Origin: Bovifimicola ammoniilytica
GTDB taxonomy: Bacteria; Bacillota; Clostridia; Lachnospirales; Lachnospiraceae
DNA: 64,000 bases
Reading direction: 5' to 3'
NCBI RefSeq assembly: GCF_025567085.1
Contig: NZ_JAOQJN010000004.1
Span: forward strand, 248,001-312,000
Translations under genes and position numbers: made by a program
In this document: positions 26,971 through 35,932 of the stretch, in pieces
Layout: each line of letters begins with the position of its first letter
Position numbering within the stretch: position 1 is the first letter of the stretch
Notes under the pieces: generated by a model
The model's input: only the letters and a program-made list of their open reading frames with translations
Told to the model about the DNA's origin: nothing
Databases searched by the model: none

Positions 26971-28126
26971 AGTGTTTACGGCTTATATTTTTGATAATGT
27001 CATTTACATAAGTATATAATTCTGATAAATTATTTGGATTATTATCAAAATTACTATTGGAATTGTCGTTAGCATTAACATTAGTAGTATTGCCGATATT
27101 ATTGTTATTATTATTAATTATGTTATAAAAATCATTTATTTCAAAATAAAATTCCTTGGAATTAGACTCTTCTTTAAAAGCCGGTTTAAATATTTCCGAA
27201 AATTCTCTAGCGAAAACTCCGGTTTTCTTAGTATAGCAATTGTCTTTTTTAGCTTTGGTTCTATGTCCTTTATCCACAAACTGGGCAACTGATTTATGTA
27301 TTGCCATATCTTCGTCAGGAAGATAATAATAGTCTTTATAATTTGTATAAAAATATTTAAGACATTTTTCTTCTAAAGGTATAAGAATTTTAAGTATATC
27401 ATTGCCGGCACTTATATAAATATTGTCTTTTCTTATGGAAAAAGGAACTTTTAGGCGGTTATTAAGGTGGCAGTTTATTATAAGATTTTCGTTACATTCA
27501 TAATCTGTAATGGTATAATCACCCTTTATAATGCTTACATATGACAAAATATCACAGATTTTTACCAGACCATATATATCATCGTAATTATGCAGGAGAA
27601 GAAGTTCTAAATAATCTTTAGTTGGTCTCTTTAAATAATCATAATAAATCTGAATCAGTCGTCCACCATCATATTCATCATCTCTTTGAATCTTAAGAAA
27701 GAGTTCTAAAGATTTCTGCTTAAGATTATCAAGTCCGAAGAAGAAACGGTAACTAAATACCTCTTTATAAATATCATATGAGATAAAATTATCAAAACTA
27801 AACTGTAATTCATAGAATTCCGCCTTGGCTTCAATAAAAGGAATATCAAAAGAATTTCCATTATAATTAATTACTACATCAAAATCTTTAATAAATGTTA
27901 TAAATTCTGAAATAATTTCCTGTTCAGAATGTCCGTCATCATCAAACCATTGTATTGATTTAAGAGAATGATTATCGTAGTATACGACACCTATTAAATA
28001 TATCGTATTTTTTAATCTGCTAAAACCTGTGGTTTCAATATCGAAAAAGCATATTCTTTTATTACCAAAATGTTGTTGTATATCATATAATATTTTTATT
28101 TGGGATGTATCTTTTCTCGTAATCAT
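26969..28126 (-). CDS. YprB-like RNase H-fold exonuclease
   Basis: 385 residues. The central domain (about 25-200) is a DEDD exonuclease: Asp/Glu in CFFDIETTGFSR, Asp in VVINYNGNSFDIPF, and a final acidic/His region HNYDDIYGLVKI. It is close to the RNase_H_2 domain of Bacillus YprB. The C-terminal part has an Asn-rich tail (about 350-375). It probably degrades DNA or RNA 3'-5'; a repair role is inferred. A start at 28189 is open, but AATGGAGA points to the ATG at 28126. Confidence 0.82.
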   Translation of the reverse strand: MITRKDTSQIKILYDIQQHFGNKRICFFDIETTGFSRLKNTIYLIGVVYYDNHSLKSIQWFDDDGHSEQEIISEFITFIKDFDVVINYNGNSFDIPFIEAKAEFYELQFSFDNFISYDIYKEVFSYRFFFGLDNLKQKSLELFLKIQRDDEYDGGRLIQIYYDYLKRPTKDYLELLLLHNYDDIYGLVKICDILSYVSIIKGDYTITDYECNENLIINCHLNNRLKVPFSIRKDNIYISAGNDILKILIPLEEKCLKYFYTNYKDYYYLPDEDMAIHKSVAQFVDKGHRTKAKKDNCYTKKTGVFAREFSEIFKPAFKEESNSKEFYFEINDFYNIINNNNNNIGNTTNVNANDNSNSNFDNNPNNLSELYTYVNDIIKNISRKH

Positions 28127-28203
28127 ATTAAGTCTCCATTTCTGACACTTTAATACATATAAAATATCATATATTAAATTTGCTAACAAGATGTATTTTA
28201 AAG

Positions 28204-28240
28204 TTGTATTTTATGCTAAATTATATTAAAATTATATAAT
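28204..28240 (+). promoter_or_regulatory. Promoter of the rnf operon
   Basis: TTGTAT (28204-28209), a 17-bp spacer, TAAAAT (28227-28232). A second possible -10, TATAAT, lies at 28235-28240. It is 30-60 bp upstream of rnfC and is the only promoter-like sequence before the six-gene operon. Confidence 0.6.
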
Positions 28241-28269
28241 GATTTAAAACTAGAAAAGAGGGATTTCAA

Positions 28270-29586
28270 ATGTCGTTATTAACGTTCAAAGGTGGTATTC
28301 ATCCTTACGAGGGCAAAGAATTGTCAAAGGATAAAGCCATTGTTGAATATTTTCCAAAGGGCGATGTAGCCATATCTATGTCACAGCATATAGGAGCACC
28401 TGCAAAGCCTGTTGTAAATGTGGGGGATTATGTACTGACAGGGCAACTGATAGGCGAGGCATCAGGGTTTATTTCTGCAAATGTCCATTCATCAGTTTCA
28501 GGAAAAGTTAAAGCTATTGAGCCTAGAATGCTAGTAAATGGAAGTAAGGCTACTTGTATAATTATAGAAAATGATGGCAAGTTCGATGAAGTTGAATTCG
28601 AAAAGCCAAAGAGTTTAGAAGAATTAAGCAAGGAAGAGATAGTAGAACTTGTTAAAAAAGCAGGTATCGTAGGTATGGGTGGTGCAGGATTCCCCACTAA
28701 TGTTAAGTTATCTCCGAAAGAACCTGATAAAATTGACTATGTTATAGTAAATGGTGCAGAATGTGAGCCATATCTTACATCGGATTATCGAAGACTTATA
28801 GAAGAACCAGAGGTTGTCATAGTTGGCCTTAAGGTTATGCTTAAATTATTTGACAATGCTAAGGGAATTATTGCTGTAGAAGATAATAAACTTGATGCAA
28901 TAGCTAAATTAAAAGAACTTGTTAAGTCAGAAGATAGAATAGAGATTAAGACCTTGTATACAAAATATCCTCAAGGGGCAGAAAGAATGTTAATCAACGC
29001 AGTAACCGGAAGAAAGATTAATTCATCAATGCTTCCGGCTGATGCTGGATGTGTAGTTGATAATGTCGATACAGTATTTGCCATAAAATCTGCCGTAATT
29101 GATGGCAGACCGCTTATTAAGAGGGTTATAACAGTTACCGGTGATGCGATTAATGAACCACATAACTTCTTAGTAAGAACAGGTACAAATCACAGTGAAT
29201 TAATAGATGCGGCAGGCGGCTTTAAAGAAGAACCAGAGAAGATTATTTCAGGCGGTCCTATGATGGGAATGGCTATAAGTACAATAGATGTTCCGGTAAC
29301 TAAGACTTCTTCAGCATTATTATGCTACGTAAAAGATCCGTTGTCCAAAGTAAAAGAGACAAATTGTATAAATTGTGGCAGATGTGTAAGTGTCTGTCCA
29401 GGCAGGATTATTCCTACAAGACTGGCTGAATTCTCTGAACGCGGAGATATGGAGAACTTTGTTAAATATAATGGATTAGAATGCTGCGAATGTGGCTGCT
29501 GCTCTTATATATGTCCTGCTAAGAGAAATCTTACCCAGGCAATAAAGAGTATGCGTAAACAGGTATTGGCAAGTAAGAAAAAATAG
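28270..29586 (+). CDS. rnfC: Electron transport complex subunit RnfC
   Basis: 438 residues. The FMN/NADH-binding Rossmann-like region starts with VGMGGAGFPTNVKL and continues with NGAECEPYLT. Two [4Fe-4S] motifs lie near the C-terminus (CINCGRCVSVCP and CCECGCCSYICP). RnfC is the peripheral subunit that reduces NAD+ in the ferredoxin:NAD+ oxidoreductase, which pumps Na+ or H+. First gene of the operon rnfCDGEAB; 16 nt before rnfD. Confidence 0.97.
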   Translation: MSLLTFKGGIHPYEGKELSKDKAIVEYFPKGDVAISMSQHIGAPAKPVVNVGDYVLTGQLIGEASGFISANVHSSVSGKVKAIEPRMLVNGSKATCIIIENDGKFDEVEFEKPKSLEELSKEEIVELVKKAGIVGMGGAGFPTNVKLSPKEPDKIDYVIVNGAECEPYLTSDYRRLIEEPEVVIVGLKVMLKLFDNAKGIIAVEDNKLDAIAKLKELVKSEDRIEIKTLYTKYPQGAERMLINAVTGRKINSSMLPADAGCVVDNVDTVFAIKSAVIDGRPLIKRVITVTGDAINEPHNFLVRTGTNHSELIDAAGGFKEEPEKIISGGPMMGMAISTIDVPVTKTSSALLCYVKDPLSKVKETNCINCGRCVSVCPGRIIPTRLAEFSERGDMENFVKYNGLECCECGCCSYICPAKRNLTQAIKSMRKQVLASKKK

Positions 29587-29602
29587 AACAGAGGTGTTAA
29601 AC

Positions 29603-30547
29603 TTGAAAGAAATGCTTAATGTATCATCAAATCCCCATGTCAGGGACAATACAACGACATCGGGAATAATGCTTGACGTATTAATTGCATTAATACCTGC
29701 AAGCATGTTTGGTATTTTTAATTTTGGCTACAGGGCATTAGCAGTAATAGTAGTTACTGTTTTAGCTGCAGTGGCTACAGAAGCGATTTATGAGAAAGCA
29801 ATGAAACGAAAACTAACAATAGGTGATTTAAGTGCTGCCGTAACAGGACTTTTACTTGCACTTAATTTACCATCTACAATCCCTTTATGGATAGCTGCAT
29901 TAGGTGCAATATTTGCAATATTGGTTATAAAGCAGTTATTTGGAGGTCTTGGACAGAACTTTATGAATCCGGCTCTTGGTGCAAGATGCTTTTTATTACT
30001 TTCATTTACGGGACAAATGACTAAGTTCACACTTGACGGAGTGACAACAGCTACACCACTTTACAATATTAAAAATGGTGGAAGTTATGATGTATTAAAG
30101 ATGTTTATCGGAAATACTGCAGGTACTATTGGAGAGACATCCACACTAGCGATACTTATCGGTGCATGTTATCTTTTGGTAAAACGTATTATTGATTTTA
30201 AGATACCTGTATTTTATATTGGTACATTTACTATATTTGCAATGATTTATACAGTCTGTCATGGTGGTCTGGATATGCAATTTGTGGCAGCACAGTTATG
30301 TGGCGGAGGACTTATGTTAGGTGCATGGTTTATGGCAACTGACTATGTAACTTCACCGATTACTCCAAAGGGTAAAATAGTCTACGGAATCTGTCTTGGT
30401 CTTTTGACAGGAGCATTCAGATTACTTGCTACGGCAAATGCAGCACCTGAAGGAGTATCGTATGCAATTATATTCTGTAATCTGTTAGTTCCATTGATTG
30501 AAAAAGCTACATTTCCTAAAGCATTTGGAAAGGAGGCTTCAAAATAA
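29603..30547 (+). CDS. rnfD: Electron transport complex subunit RnfD
   Basis: 314 residues with about nine hydrophobic segments. The covalent FMN site is visible in DGVTTATPLYN (acceptor Thr). The start is taken as TTG (29603), giving MKEMLNVSSNPHVRD as in the family; GAGGTG (29591-29596) is 6 nt upstream, and the GTG at 29594 is itself part of that ribosome-binding site. The stop overlaps the rnfG start (TAATG). Confidence 0.95.
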   Translation: MKEMLNVSSNPHVRDNTTTSGIMLDVLIALIPASMFGIFNFGYRALAVIVVTVLAAVATEAIYEKAMKRKLTIGDLSAAVTGLLLALNLPSTIPLWIAALGAIFAILVIKQLFGGLGQNFMNPALGARCFLLLSFTGQMTKFTLDGVTTATPLYNIKNGGSYDVLKMFIGNTAGTIGETSTLAILIGACYLLVKRIIDFKIPVFYIGTFTIFAMIYTVCHGGLDMQFVAAQLCGGGLMLGAWFMATDYVTSPITPKGKIVYGICLGLLTGAFRLLATANAAPEGVSYAIIFCNLLVPLIEKATFPKAFGKEASK

Positions 30548-31155
30548 TGAAAGAAATTATGTTAAATTCTCTTAAATTATTCCTGATTACATTGATTGCA
30601 GGTCTGCTTCTCGGAACGGTGTATGAGATAACTAAGGAGCCGAGAAAGAAGCAGGAAGAGAAAACTAAGCAGACAGCATATGAAAAGGTATTTGAGGCAG
30701 CAGATTCATTTGAAGAGATGGATTATGATAAGAAAGAATTAGAGACATATATCTCTGATAATGGATATAAACCATCAATCGCTTATATTGACGGAATAGT
30801 TAAGGCATTAGATGGCGACAAAAATGTTGTCGGATACGTAATTACCGTAACAGATAAAGAAGGTTATGGCGGAAATATCCAGTTTACAATAGGCATTCAG
30901 AGTGATGGTACAATTAACGGAGTATCATTTTTATCTATTGAAGAAACTGCAGGTGTTGGTATGAAAGCAAAAGAGAATAAATTCAAGAGCCAGTTCGAGG
31001 GCAGAAAAGTTGATTCTTTTGAATATACCAAGAATGGAGCAACTGCTGATAATCAGATAGATGCAATCAGCGGAGCTACAATTACGACTAATGCAGTAAC
31101 TAACGGAGTAAATACCGGAATTTTAGCATACAAATTTGTGATGGAGGCGAATTAA
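30547..31155 (+). CDS. rnfG: Electron transport complex subunit RnfG
   Basis: 202 residues. One N-terminal TM helix (about 7-25) precedes an extracytoplasmic FMN-binding domain. The covalent FMN site is in ISGATITTNAVTNGV (Thr of SGATxTT). ApbE, encoded just downstream on the other strand, is the expected flavinylating enzyme. It is translationally coupled to rnfD, and its stop directly abuts the rnfE ATG. Confidence 0.96.
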   Translation: MKEIMLNSLKLFLITLIAGLLLGTVYEITKEPRKKQEEKTKQTAYEKVFEAADSFEEMDYDKKELETYISDNGYKPSIAYIDGIVKALDGDKNVVGYVITVTDKEGYGGNIQFTIGIQSDGTINGVSFLSIEETAGVGMKAKENKFKSQFEGRKVDSFEYTKNGATADNQIDAISGATITTNAVTNGVNTGILAYKFVMEAN

Positions 31156-31839
31156 ATGAATAAATGTTTAGAACGTCTATATAATGGAATTATAAAAGAA
31201 AATCCTACATTTGTTCTTATGTTAGGTATGTGTCCTACGCTTGCTGTTACATCATCATTACAGAACGGCTTTGGAATGGGTATGACAACCATGGTGGTTT
31301 TAACAGCATCGAATGCAATAATAGCTTTACTTAGAAATGTTATTCCTGATAAAGTCAGAATGCCTGCATTTATTGTTATTGTTGCGAGTTTTGTTACGAT
31401 AGTACAGTTCTTATTACAGGCGTATCTGCCTGCACTTAATACATCATTAGGAATATATATTCCTTTAATAGTTGTTAACTGCATTATCTTAGGAAGAGCT
31501 GAAGCATATGCTTCTAAGAATCCTGTATTGCCATCAATATTTGACGGAATAGGAATGGGACTCGGATTTACATTTGGATTATCTTGTCTTGGCTTTTTCA
31601 GGGAATTAATCGGCTCAGGAACGATCTTAGGCAACAGGGTTATTCCGGAAAATTATAATATAAAGATAATAGCTTTAGCACCGGGAGCATTCTTCGTTCT
31701 TGCAACATTAGTTGCTATCCAGAATAAAATAAGAATTGCCCATGGAAAGAAACCAAAAGAAATGAAATGTTGTTCAGACTGTTCAAATTGTAATAAGCAA
31801 TGTGATGACAGGACTGACGAAGTAGTAAAGGAGGCTTAA
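31156..31839 (+). CDS. rnfE: Electron transport complex subunit RnfE
   Basis: 227 residues with six TM helices (NPTFVLMLGMCPTLAVTSSL..., FGLSCLGFFRELIGSGTILG). It pairs with RnfA to form the membrane core; in structures of related complexes the two share a membrane-embedded iron-sulfur centre, consistent with the conserved Cys in MCPTLA and LSCLGF. The C-terminal tail is Cys-rich (CCSDCSNCNKQC), which is extra relative to the core fold and could bind metal. Confidence 0.96.
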   Translation: MNKCLERLYNGIIKENPTFVLMLGMCPTLAVTSSLQNGFGMGMTTMVVLTASNAIIALLRNVIPDKVRMPAFIVIVASFVTIVQFLLQAYLPALNTSLGIYIPLIVVNCIILGRAEAYASKNPVLPSIFDGIGMGLGFTFGLSCLGFFRELIGSGTILGNRVIPENYNIKIIALAPGAFFVLATLVAIQNKIRIAHGKKPKEMKCCSDCSNCNKQCDDRTDEVVKEA

Positions 31840-31843
31840 TCAC

Positions 31844-32419
31844 ATGAAATCATTACTTATAATTGCCATTGCGGCAGCACTTGTAAACAATGTTGTATTA
31901 AGTCAGTTCTTAGGACTATGTCCATTCTTAGGAGTTTCTAAAAAAGTCAAAACTGCCGGAGGAATGGGTGCAGCGGTAATATTTGTAATCACTATATCAT
32001 CATTGCTTACAAGTATTATTTATAAATGCATTTTAGTACCATCGAAGATGACCTACTTAAATACAATCGTATTTATATTAGTTATAGCTGCATTAGTACA
32101 GTTCGTGGAAATGGTACTTAAGAAATTAAGTCCCTCACTATACGAGGCACTTGGTGTATATCTGCCACTGATTACAACTAACTGTGCAGTTTTAGGTGTT
32201 GCATTATTAAATGTACAGAATAGTTATGGAATACTTGAAAGTGTTATAAATGGTTTTGGAACTGCCGTAGGTTTTACGGTTTCCATTGTTATTATGGCAG
32301 GAATCAGAGAAAAAATAGAATATAACGATGTATCGCCGGCATTAAAAGGAATGCCTATTGTACTTATAACAGCAGGACTTATGGCGATAGCTTTCTCTGG
32401 TTTTTCCGGTTTGTTATAA
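31844..32419 (+). CDS. rnfA: Electron transport complex subunit RnfA
   Basis: 191 residues with six TM helices, a paralogue of RnfE in inverted topology. The conserved Cys residues are in GLCPFLGVSKK and TNCAVLGVALL. It is spaced 4 nt from rnfE. Confidence 0.97.
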   Translation: MKSLLIIAIAAALVNNVVLSQFLGLCPFLGVSKKVKTAGGMGAAVIFVITISSLLTSIIYKCILVPSKMTYLNTIVFILVIAALVQFVEMVLKKLSPSLYEALGVYLPLITTNCAVLGVALLNVQNSYGILESVINGFGTAVGFTVSIVIMAGIREKIEYNDVSPALKGMPIVLITAGLMAIAFSGFSGLL

Positions 32420-32476
32420 TTATAATAAAAGATTCTGGCACAATGACACCTGAATTAAGATTGAGAGGAATTTCAA

Positions 32477-33265
32477 ATGAACATAACAGGAATAATAATT
32501 GCCACCTGTCTAGTAGGCGGCACAGGATTAATAATTGGATTACTTCTTGGCTTTGCAGGCAAGGCTTTTGAAGTAAAAACAGATGAAAAAGAAATAGCAA
32601 TAAGAGAAGCACTTCCGGGTAATAACTGTGGTGGCTGCGGATATGCAGGCTGTGATGCTCTGGCTAAAGCAATTGCTAATGGCGAAGCTATAGCATCGGC
32701 CTGTCCTGTAGGTGGTGCTATAGTCGCTGCAAAGATTGCTGAAATAATAGGCAGTGAAGTTGAAGTTACTAAAAATGTAGCATTTGTAAAATGTAGTGGA
32801 ACCTGTGAGAAAGCAGGTAATAAGTTCAATTATTATGGTAACGAAGACTGTAAACAGGCTGCACTTTCAACAGGTGGCGGACCAAAGGCGTGTACATTTG
32901 GCTGTATGGGTTTTGGTTCGTGCGTTAAAGTCTGTGAATTCGATGCTATACATATAGAAAATGGTATAGCAGTAGTTGACAGAGAAAAATGCGTTGCCTG
33001 TGGTAAATGCGTAAAAGAATGTCCAAAACATCTTATAGAATTAGTTCCATATGATAGTAAATGCTTCGTTGCCTGTAACTCTAATGATAAAGGTAAAGAC
33101 GTTAAAGCAGTCTGTCAGGCCGGCTGTATAGGCTGTAAATTATGTGAAAGAAATTGTGAATTCGATGCAATTCATGTAGAAAATAATCTGGCACATATAG
33201 ATTATTCGAAATGTACTAACTGCGGAAAATGTAAAGAAAAATGCCCGGTTAAAATTATCAGATAA
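32477..33265 (+). CDS. rnfB: Electron transport complex subunit RnfB
   Basis: 262 residues. One N-terminal TM helix is followed by the Fe-S motif NNCGGCGYAGCDAL and several ferredoxin-like clusters (CMGFGSCVKVCEF, CVACGKCVKECP, CIGCKLCERNCEF, CTNCGKCKEKCP). RnfB is the ferredoxin-facing electron entry subunit. Its TAA directly touches the outer end of a 385-bp palindrome. Confidence 0.97.
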   Translation: MNITGIIIATCLVGGTGLIIGLLLGFAGKAFEVKTDEKEIAIREALPGNNCGGCGYAGCDALAKAIANGEAIASACPVGGAIVAAKIAEIIGSEVEVTKNVAFVKCSGTCEKAGNKFNYYGNEDCKQAALSTGGGPKACTFGCMGFGSCVKVCEFDAIHIENGIAVVDREKCVACGKCVKECPKHLIELVPYDSKCFVACNSNDKGKDVKAVCQAGCIGCKLCERNCEFDAIHVENNLAHIDYSKCTNCGKCKEKCPVKIIR

Positions 33266-33648
33266 AACTTCGGACTGGTGGCTTTCTAAAATTATCATTG
33301 TAAACAAATTGCTTATATAATTATTGGCACTTTTATAAGAATTACGAATTTGTCGATATATGTTTTTGACTCTTATGATTATTTGTATTCATTCAACAGC
33401 CAGACATTAAATCGAGTTGTTCGTCTATGACATACACACGATTTACTCCTACTAGGTTAAGAAATTATGAGTGCGTATGCCATAGTCGTACAACTCAACT
33501 TAAATGTCTGTCTGGTGAATGTACACAAACCCTGAGTCAAAAACACACATCTGACAAATTTACGTAATTCTTATATATGTTCCAAAATTATATAAGCAAT
33601 TTTGTTATACATTGGCAATTTACTTGAAAGCCACCAGTCCGAAGTTTT
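33264..33648. repeat. Long-palindrome family, copy A (385 bp)
   Basis: The outermost 23 bp (33264-33286 and 33626-33648; AAAACTTCGGACTGG mirrored by CCAGTCCGAAGTTTT) are perfectly complementary. Pairing continues inward almost without a break: AAATTGCTTATATAATT / AATTATATAAGCAATTT, ATAAGAATTACG / CGTAATTCTTAT, GACTC / GAGTC, CAGACAT / ATGTCTG, and CTATGACATACACAC / GTGCGTATGCCATAG. The apex of about 30 nt lies near 33440-33470. The whole unit could fold as one long imperfect hairpin. It fills the space between convergent rnfB and apbE and has no coding potential. Its inner blocks recur in copies B (59903-60413) and C (17828-17931). Confidence 0.9.
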
Positions 33649-33669
33649 AGTTATTAATTAAGGACGGCA

Positions 33670-34782
33670 TTATTCTTTACTTTTCAGCGTTAGTACATTA
33701 TCTTTAAGCTTTAAGCCGGATGACAGATGAAGTTTATAATCCTTATCTATAAAAACTGCCTCAACACCATTGGTATTTTCTATTAAGTTCATTCCGTCTT
33801 CAAGACCAAGAAGATAAGCAGAGGTGCTAAGTCCATCTCCATCTGTAGAACTTTTAGAAATGATAGTTACTGCAAGCAGATTGTTTTCTTCAGGATAGCC
33901 TGATGAAGTGTTTAGTATATGATGATAGAGCTTATCATTTTCATAGAAATAACGTTCATATATGCCCGAAGTAATAATAGATAAATCATTGGCATTTACA
34001 ATGGCGATGACATCATCATCTGAACCGAAAGGTTTCTGCAGACCTATATTATAATTCGAATTATCAGGTTTGCTTCCAATAAGTAGAATATTTCCACCAA
34101 GGTTAATAATGCCTTTGGGAATGTTCTGCTTTTTTAAATATTCTTTTAGTTTGTCGGCGATATATCCCTTTGCAATTCCACCAAGATCTAGTTTTGCTTC
34201 TGAATCTCTTAATAAGACTTCATTTCCGTTGATAGAGATATTGTTATAATCTATATGTGTAATAATATTTTCTATGGAAGCATTGTCTGGAACTTTTGGA
34301 GAATCTCCGGAGAAATTCCATAGTTCACTTAGATAACCAATGGTAATATCAAATTTTCCACTTGAAATGTCACCATAATGAATACCGGTTTTTATTAATT
34401 CAATAGTTTCATCGCTTACTGTTGTATATCTGCCTGATTTTGAATTGGCATTTATTTTGGAAACATCACTTGATTCTATGGTATTACTGAATATCTTTTC
34501 GTATTTATCACATATTTTAAAACATTCTTTAAGAGTTGTTTCATTTGCATTATAAAGGGTTATGGTAACTGCTGTATCAAAATAAAATCCGGTGTCGCTT
34601 ACTGAAGATTTCCTGTCACTGCAGCCTGTAAGAGAAATCATGCATGTAAAGAGTGAGATAATTAGTGTAAATATTGTAAAATGTTTTGTGAAATTGCCAA
34701 TGTTATTAAAATTATTTGAATTATTTGATTCATCAGGTTTAAAAGTTTTTATAATTAATTTAGATTTCTTACTAGTATTCAA
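33670..34782 (-). CDS. apbE: FAD:protein FMN transferase (ApbE-type lipoprotein)
   Basis: 370 residues. An N-terminal hydrophobic segment ends in the lipobox LTGC (near residue 53), unusually far from the start because of an Asn-rich cytoplasmic tail. The ApbE domain shows FYFDTAVTITLY, LDLGGIAKGYIADKL, GIINLGGNILLIGSKP and the Mg-binding DGLSTSAYLLG. ApbE moves FMN from FAD to a Thr of target proteins. Placed next to rnfCDGEAB, its likely targets are RnfG and RnfD. Confidence 0.93.
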   Translation of the reverse strand: MNTSKKSKLIIKTFKPDESNNSNNFNNIGNFTKHFTIFTLIISLFTCMISLTGCSDRKSSVSDTGFYFDTAVTITLYNANETTLKECFKICDKYEKIFSNTIESSDVSKINANSKSGRYTTVSDETIELIKTGIHYGDISSGKFDITIGYLSELWNFSGDSPKVPDNASIENIITHIDYNNISINGNEVLLRDSEAKLDLGGIAKGYIADKLKEYLKKQNIPKGIINLGGNILLIGSKPDNSNYNIGLQKPFGSDDDVIAIVNANDLSIITSGIYERYFYENDKLYHHILNTSSGYPEENNLLAVTIISKSSTDGDGLSTSAYLLGLEDGMNLIENTNGVEAVFIDKDYKLHLSSGLKLKDNVLTLKSKE

Positions 34783-34814
34783 AAGTACAATTCCTTTCTG
34801 CTTAGTTATCTGTG

Positions 34815-34852
34815 CTCATAATAATTCGCTCAGAAATGTAGATTATTATGAG
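34815..34852 (-). promoter_or_regulatory. Palindrome in the apbE leader
   Basis: CTCATAATAAT (34815-34825) is perfectly mirrored by ATTATTATGAG (34842-34852), with a 16-nt loop. It lies between the apbE promoter and its start, so it would be in the mRNA leader; it could also be an operator. Confidence 0.5.
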
Positions 34853-34853
34853 T

Positions 34854-34882
34854 ATTTTATATCAATGGCAGGCATAATACAA
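34854..34882 (-). promoter_or_regulatory. apbE promoter
   Basis: On the minus strand: TTGTAT, a 17-bp spacer, TAAAAT. It lies about 75 bp upstream of the apbE start. Confidence 0.6.
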
Positions 34883-34921
34883 CCATTAGAATTTATAATT
34901 GTATGTGACAAACAAAAATAT

Positions 34922-34949
34922 TTGACAGATACTTGATGATATTCATAAT
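34922..34949 (+). promoter_or_regulatory. Promoter of the NusG-II / Gx transporter pair
   Basis: TTGACA (34922-34927), a 16-bp spacer, CATAAT (34944-34949). It lies 50 bp upstream of the ATG at 35003 and is divergent from the apbE promoter. Confidence 0.65.
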
Positions 34950-35002
34950 AAATGTTAAAATTATGATTGTTTATGAATCAATATAGAAATGCAGAGTGAT
35001 AT

Positions 35003-35371
35003 ATGAAAATATTAAAAAAGGATATAGTAATAATTGGTGTAATTATAGTAATTGCCACATGTTTTCTGATTTATAATTCTGTAAATGCGAGAAAAGGAAC
35101 AGGCGTGGAGATAACAGTTTCAGGAAAGTTATATAAGACATTTCCAATCGATAAAGACGGAGTGTATGAGATAACGAATGGCAATGAGCATAATACATTG
35201 GTTATTAAAAATGGAAAAGTTAATATTTCAGAGGCAACCTGTAAGAATCAGGTGTGCGTAAAACATAAATCAATTTCTAAAGCTAATGAAACAATCATTT
35301 GCGTTCCAAACAAAATAGTAGTGAAAATTGTAAGTGATTCTGAAAATGAATTAGATGGAGTTGCAAAATAA
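35003..35371 (+). CDS. NusG domain II-containing protein
   Basis: 122 residues. One N-terminal TM helix (about 7-26) precedes a small beta domain of the NusG_II type (VEITVSGKLYKTFPIDKDGVY, LVIKNGKVNISEATCKNQVC, ETIICVPNKIVVKI). A Cys pair (CKNQVC) is conserved in this group. Function unknown; it often lies beside the Gx transporter gene and Rnf/ApbE genes in clostridia, which suggests a link to redox or quinone metabolism (inference). Confidence 0.82.
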   Translation: MKILKKDIVIIGVIIVIATCFLIYNSVNARKGTGVEITVSGKLYKTFPIDKDGVYEITNGNEHNTLVIKNGKVNISEATCKNQVCVKHKSISKANETIICVPNKIVVKIVSDSENELDGVAK

Positions 35372-35393
35372 GATATAATAATAAAATATAATT

Positions 35394-35906
35394 ATGAAAA
35401 ATTTGAAACAATTAAATAAATCAGAAAGTGTTGCATATATTGGACTTTTCAGTGCATTTGCAATAATAATAAGTTATATTGAAGCATTGATTCCGATAAA
35501 TATCGGGATACCGGGAATTAAGTTAGGACTGCCTAATATAGTCATTGTGTTAGCAATTTATCTTATTGACAACAAGGCAGGGATAATCATTAACATTATA
35601 AGAGTACTTGTAGTTGGAATATTATTTGGAAATGCATTTTCGATAATTTTTTCAATGGCTGGTGCTTTAGTAAGCTACGTTGTAATGATTCTTATTAAGA
35701 AAATTAAAAATATGAGCATGTTAGGAGTAAGTGTGTGTGGCGGAGTTACACATAATGTTGCACAGCTTATTATGGCAGCTTTTGTTGCAGATACTTACAG
35801 CGTCAGTTATTATATGCCATTTATGATTATAGGAGGACTTATAACAGGCGTAATCATCGGAATTATTGCAATGCTTATCTATAACAGGTGCAGAAACATT
35901 AATTAG
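35394..35906 (+). CDS. Gx transporter family membrane protein (heptaprenyl diphosphate synthase component I-like)
   Basis: 170 residues with five to six TM segments (SVAYIGLFSAFAIIISYIEA, GIPGIKLGLPNIVIVLAIYL, VCGGVTHNVAQLIMAAF). It matches the family once named heptaprenyl diphosphate synthase component I, now viewed as ECF-S-like Gx transporters. The substrate is unknown. It is 23 nt after the NusG-II gene, probably one operon. Confidence 0.82.
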   Translation: MKNLKQLNKSESVAYIGLFSAFAIIISYIEALIPINIGIPGIKLGLPNIVIVLAIYLIDNKAGIIINIIRVLVVGILFGNAFSIIFSMAGALVSYVVMILIKKIKNMSMLGVSVCGGVTHNVAQLIMAAFVADTYSVSYYMPFMIIGGLITGVIIGIIAMLIYNRCRNIN

Positions 35907-35932
35907 AACAGAAATATCAGGAGAAAAAGATA

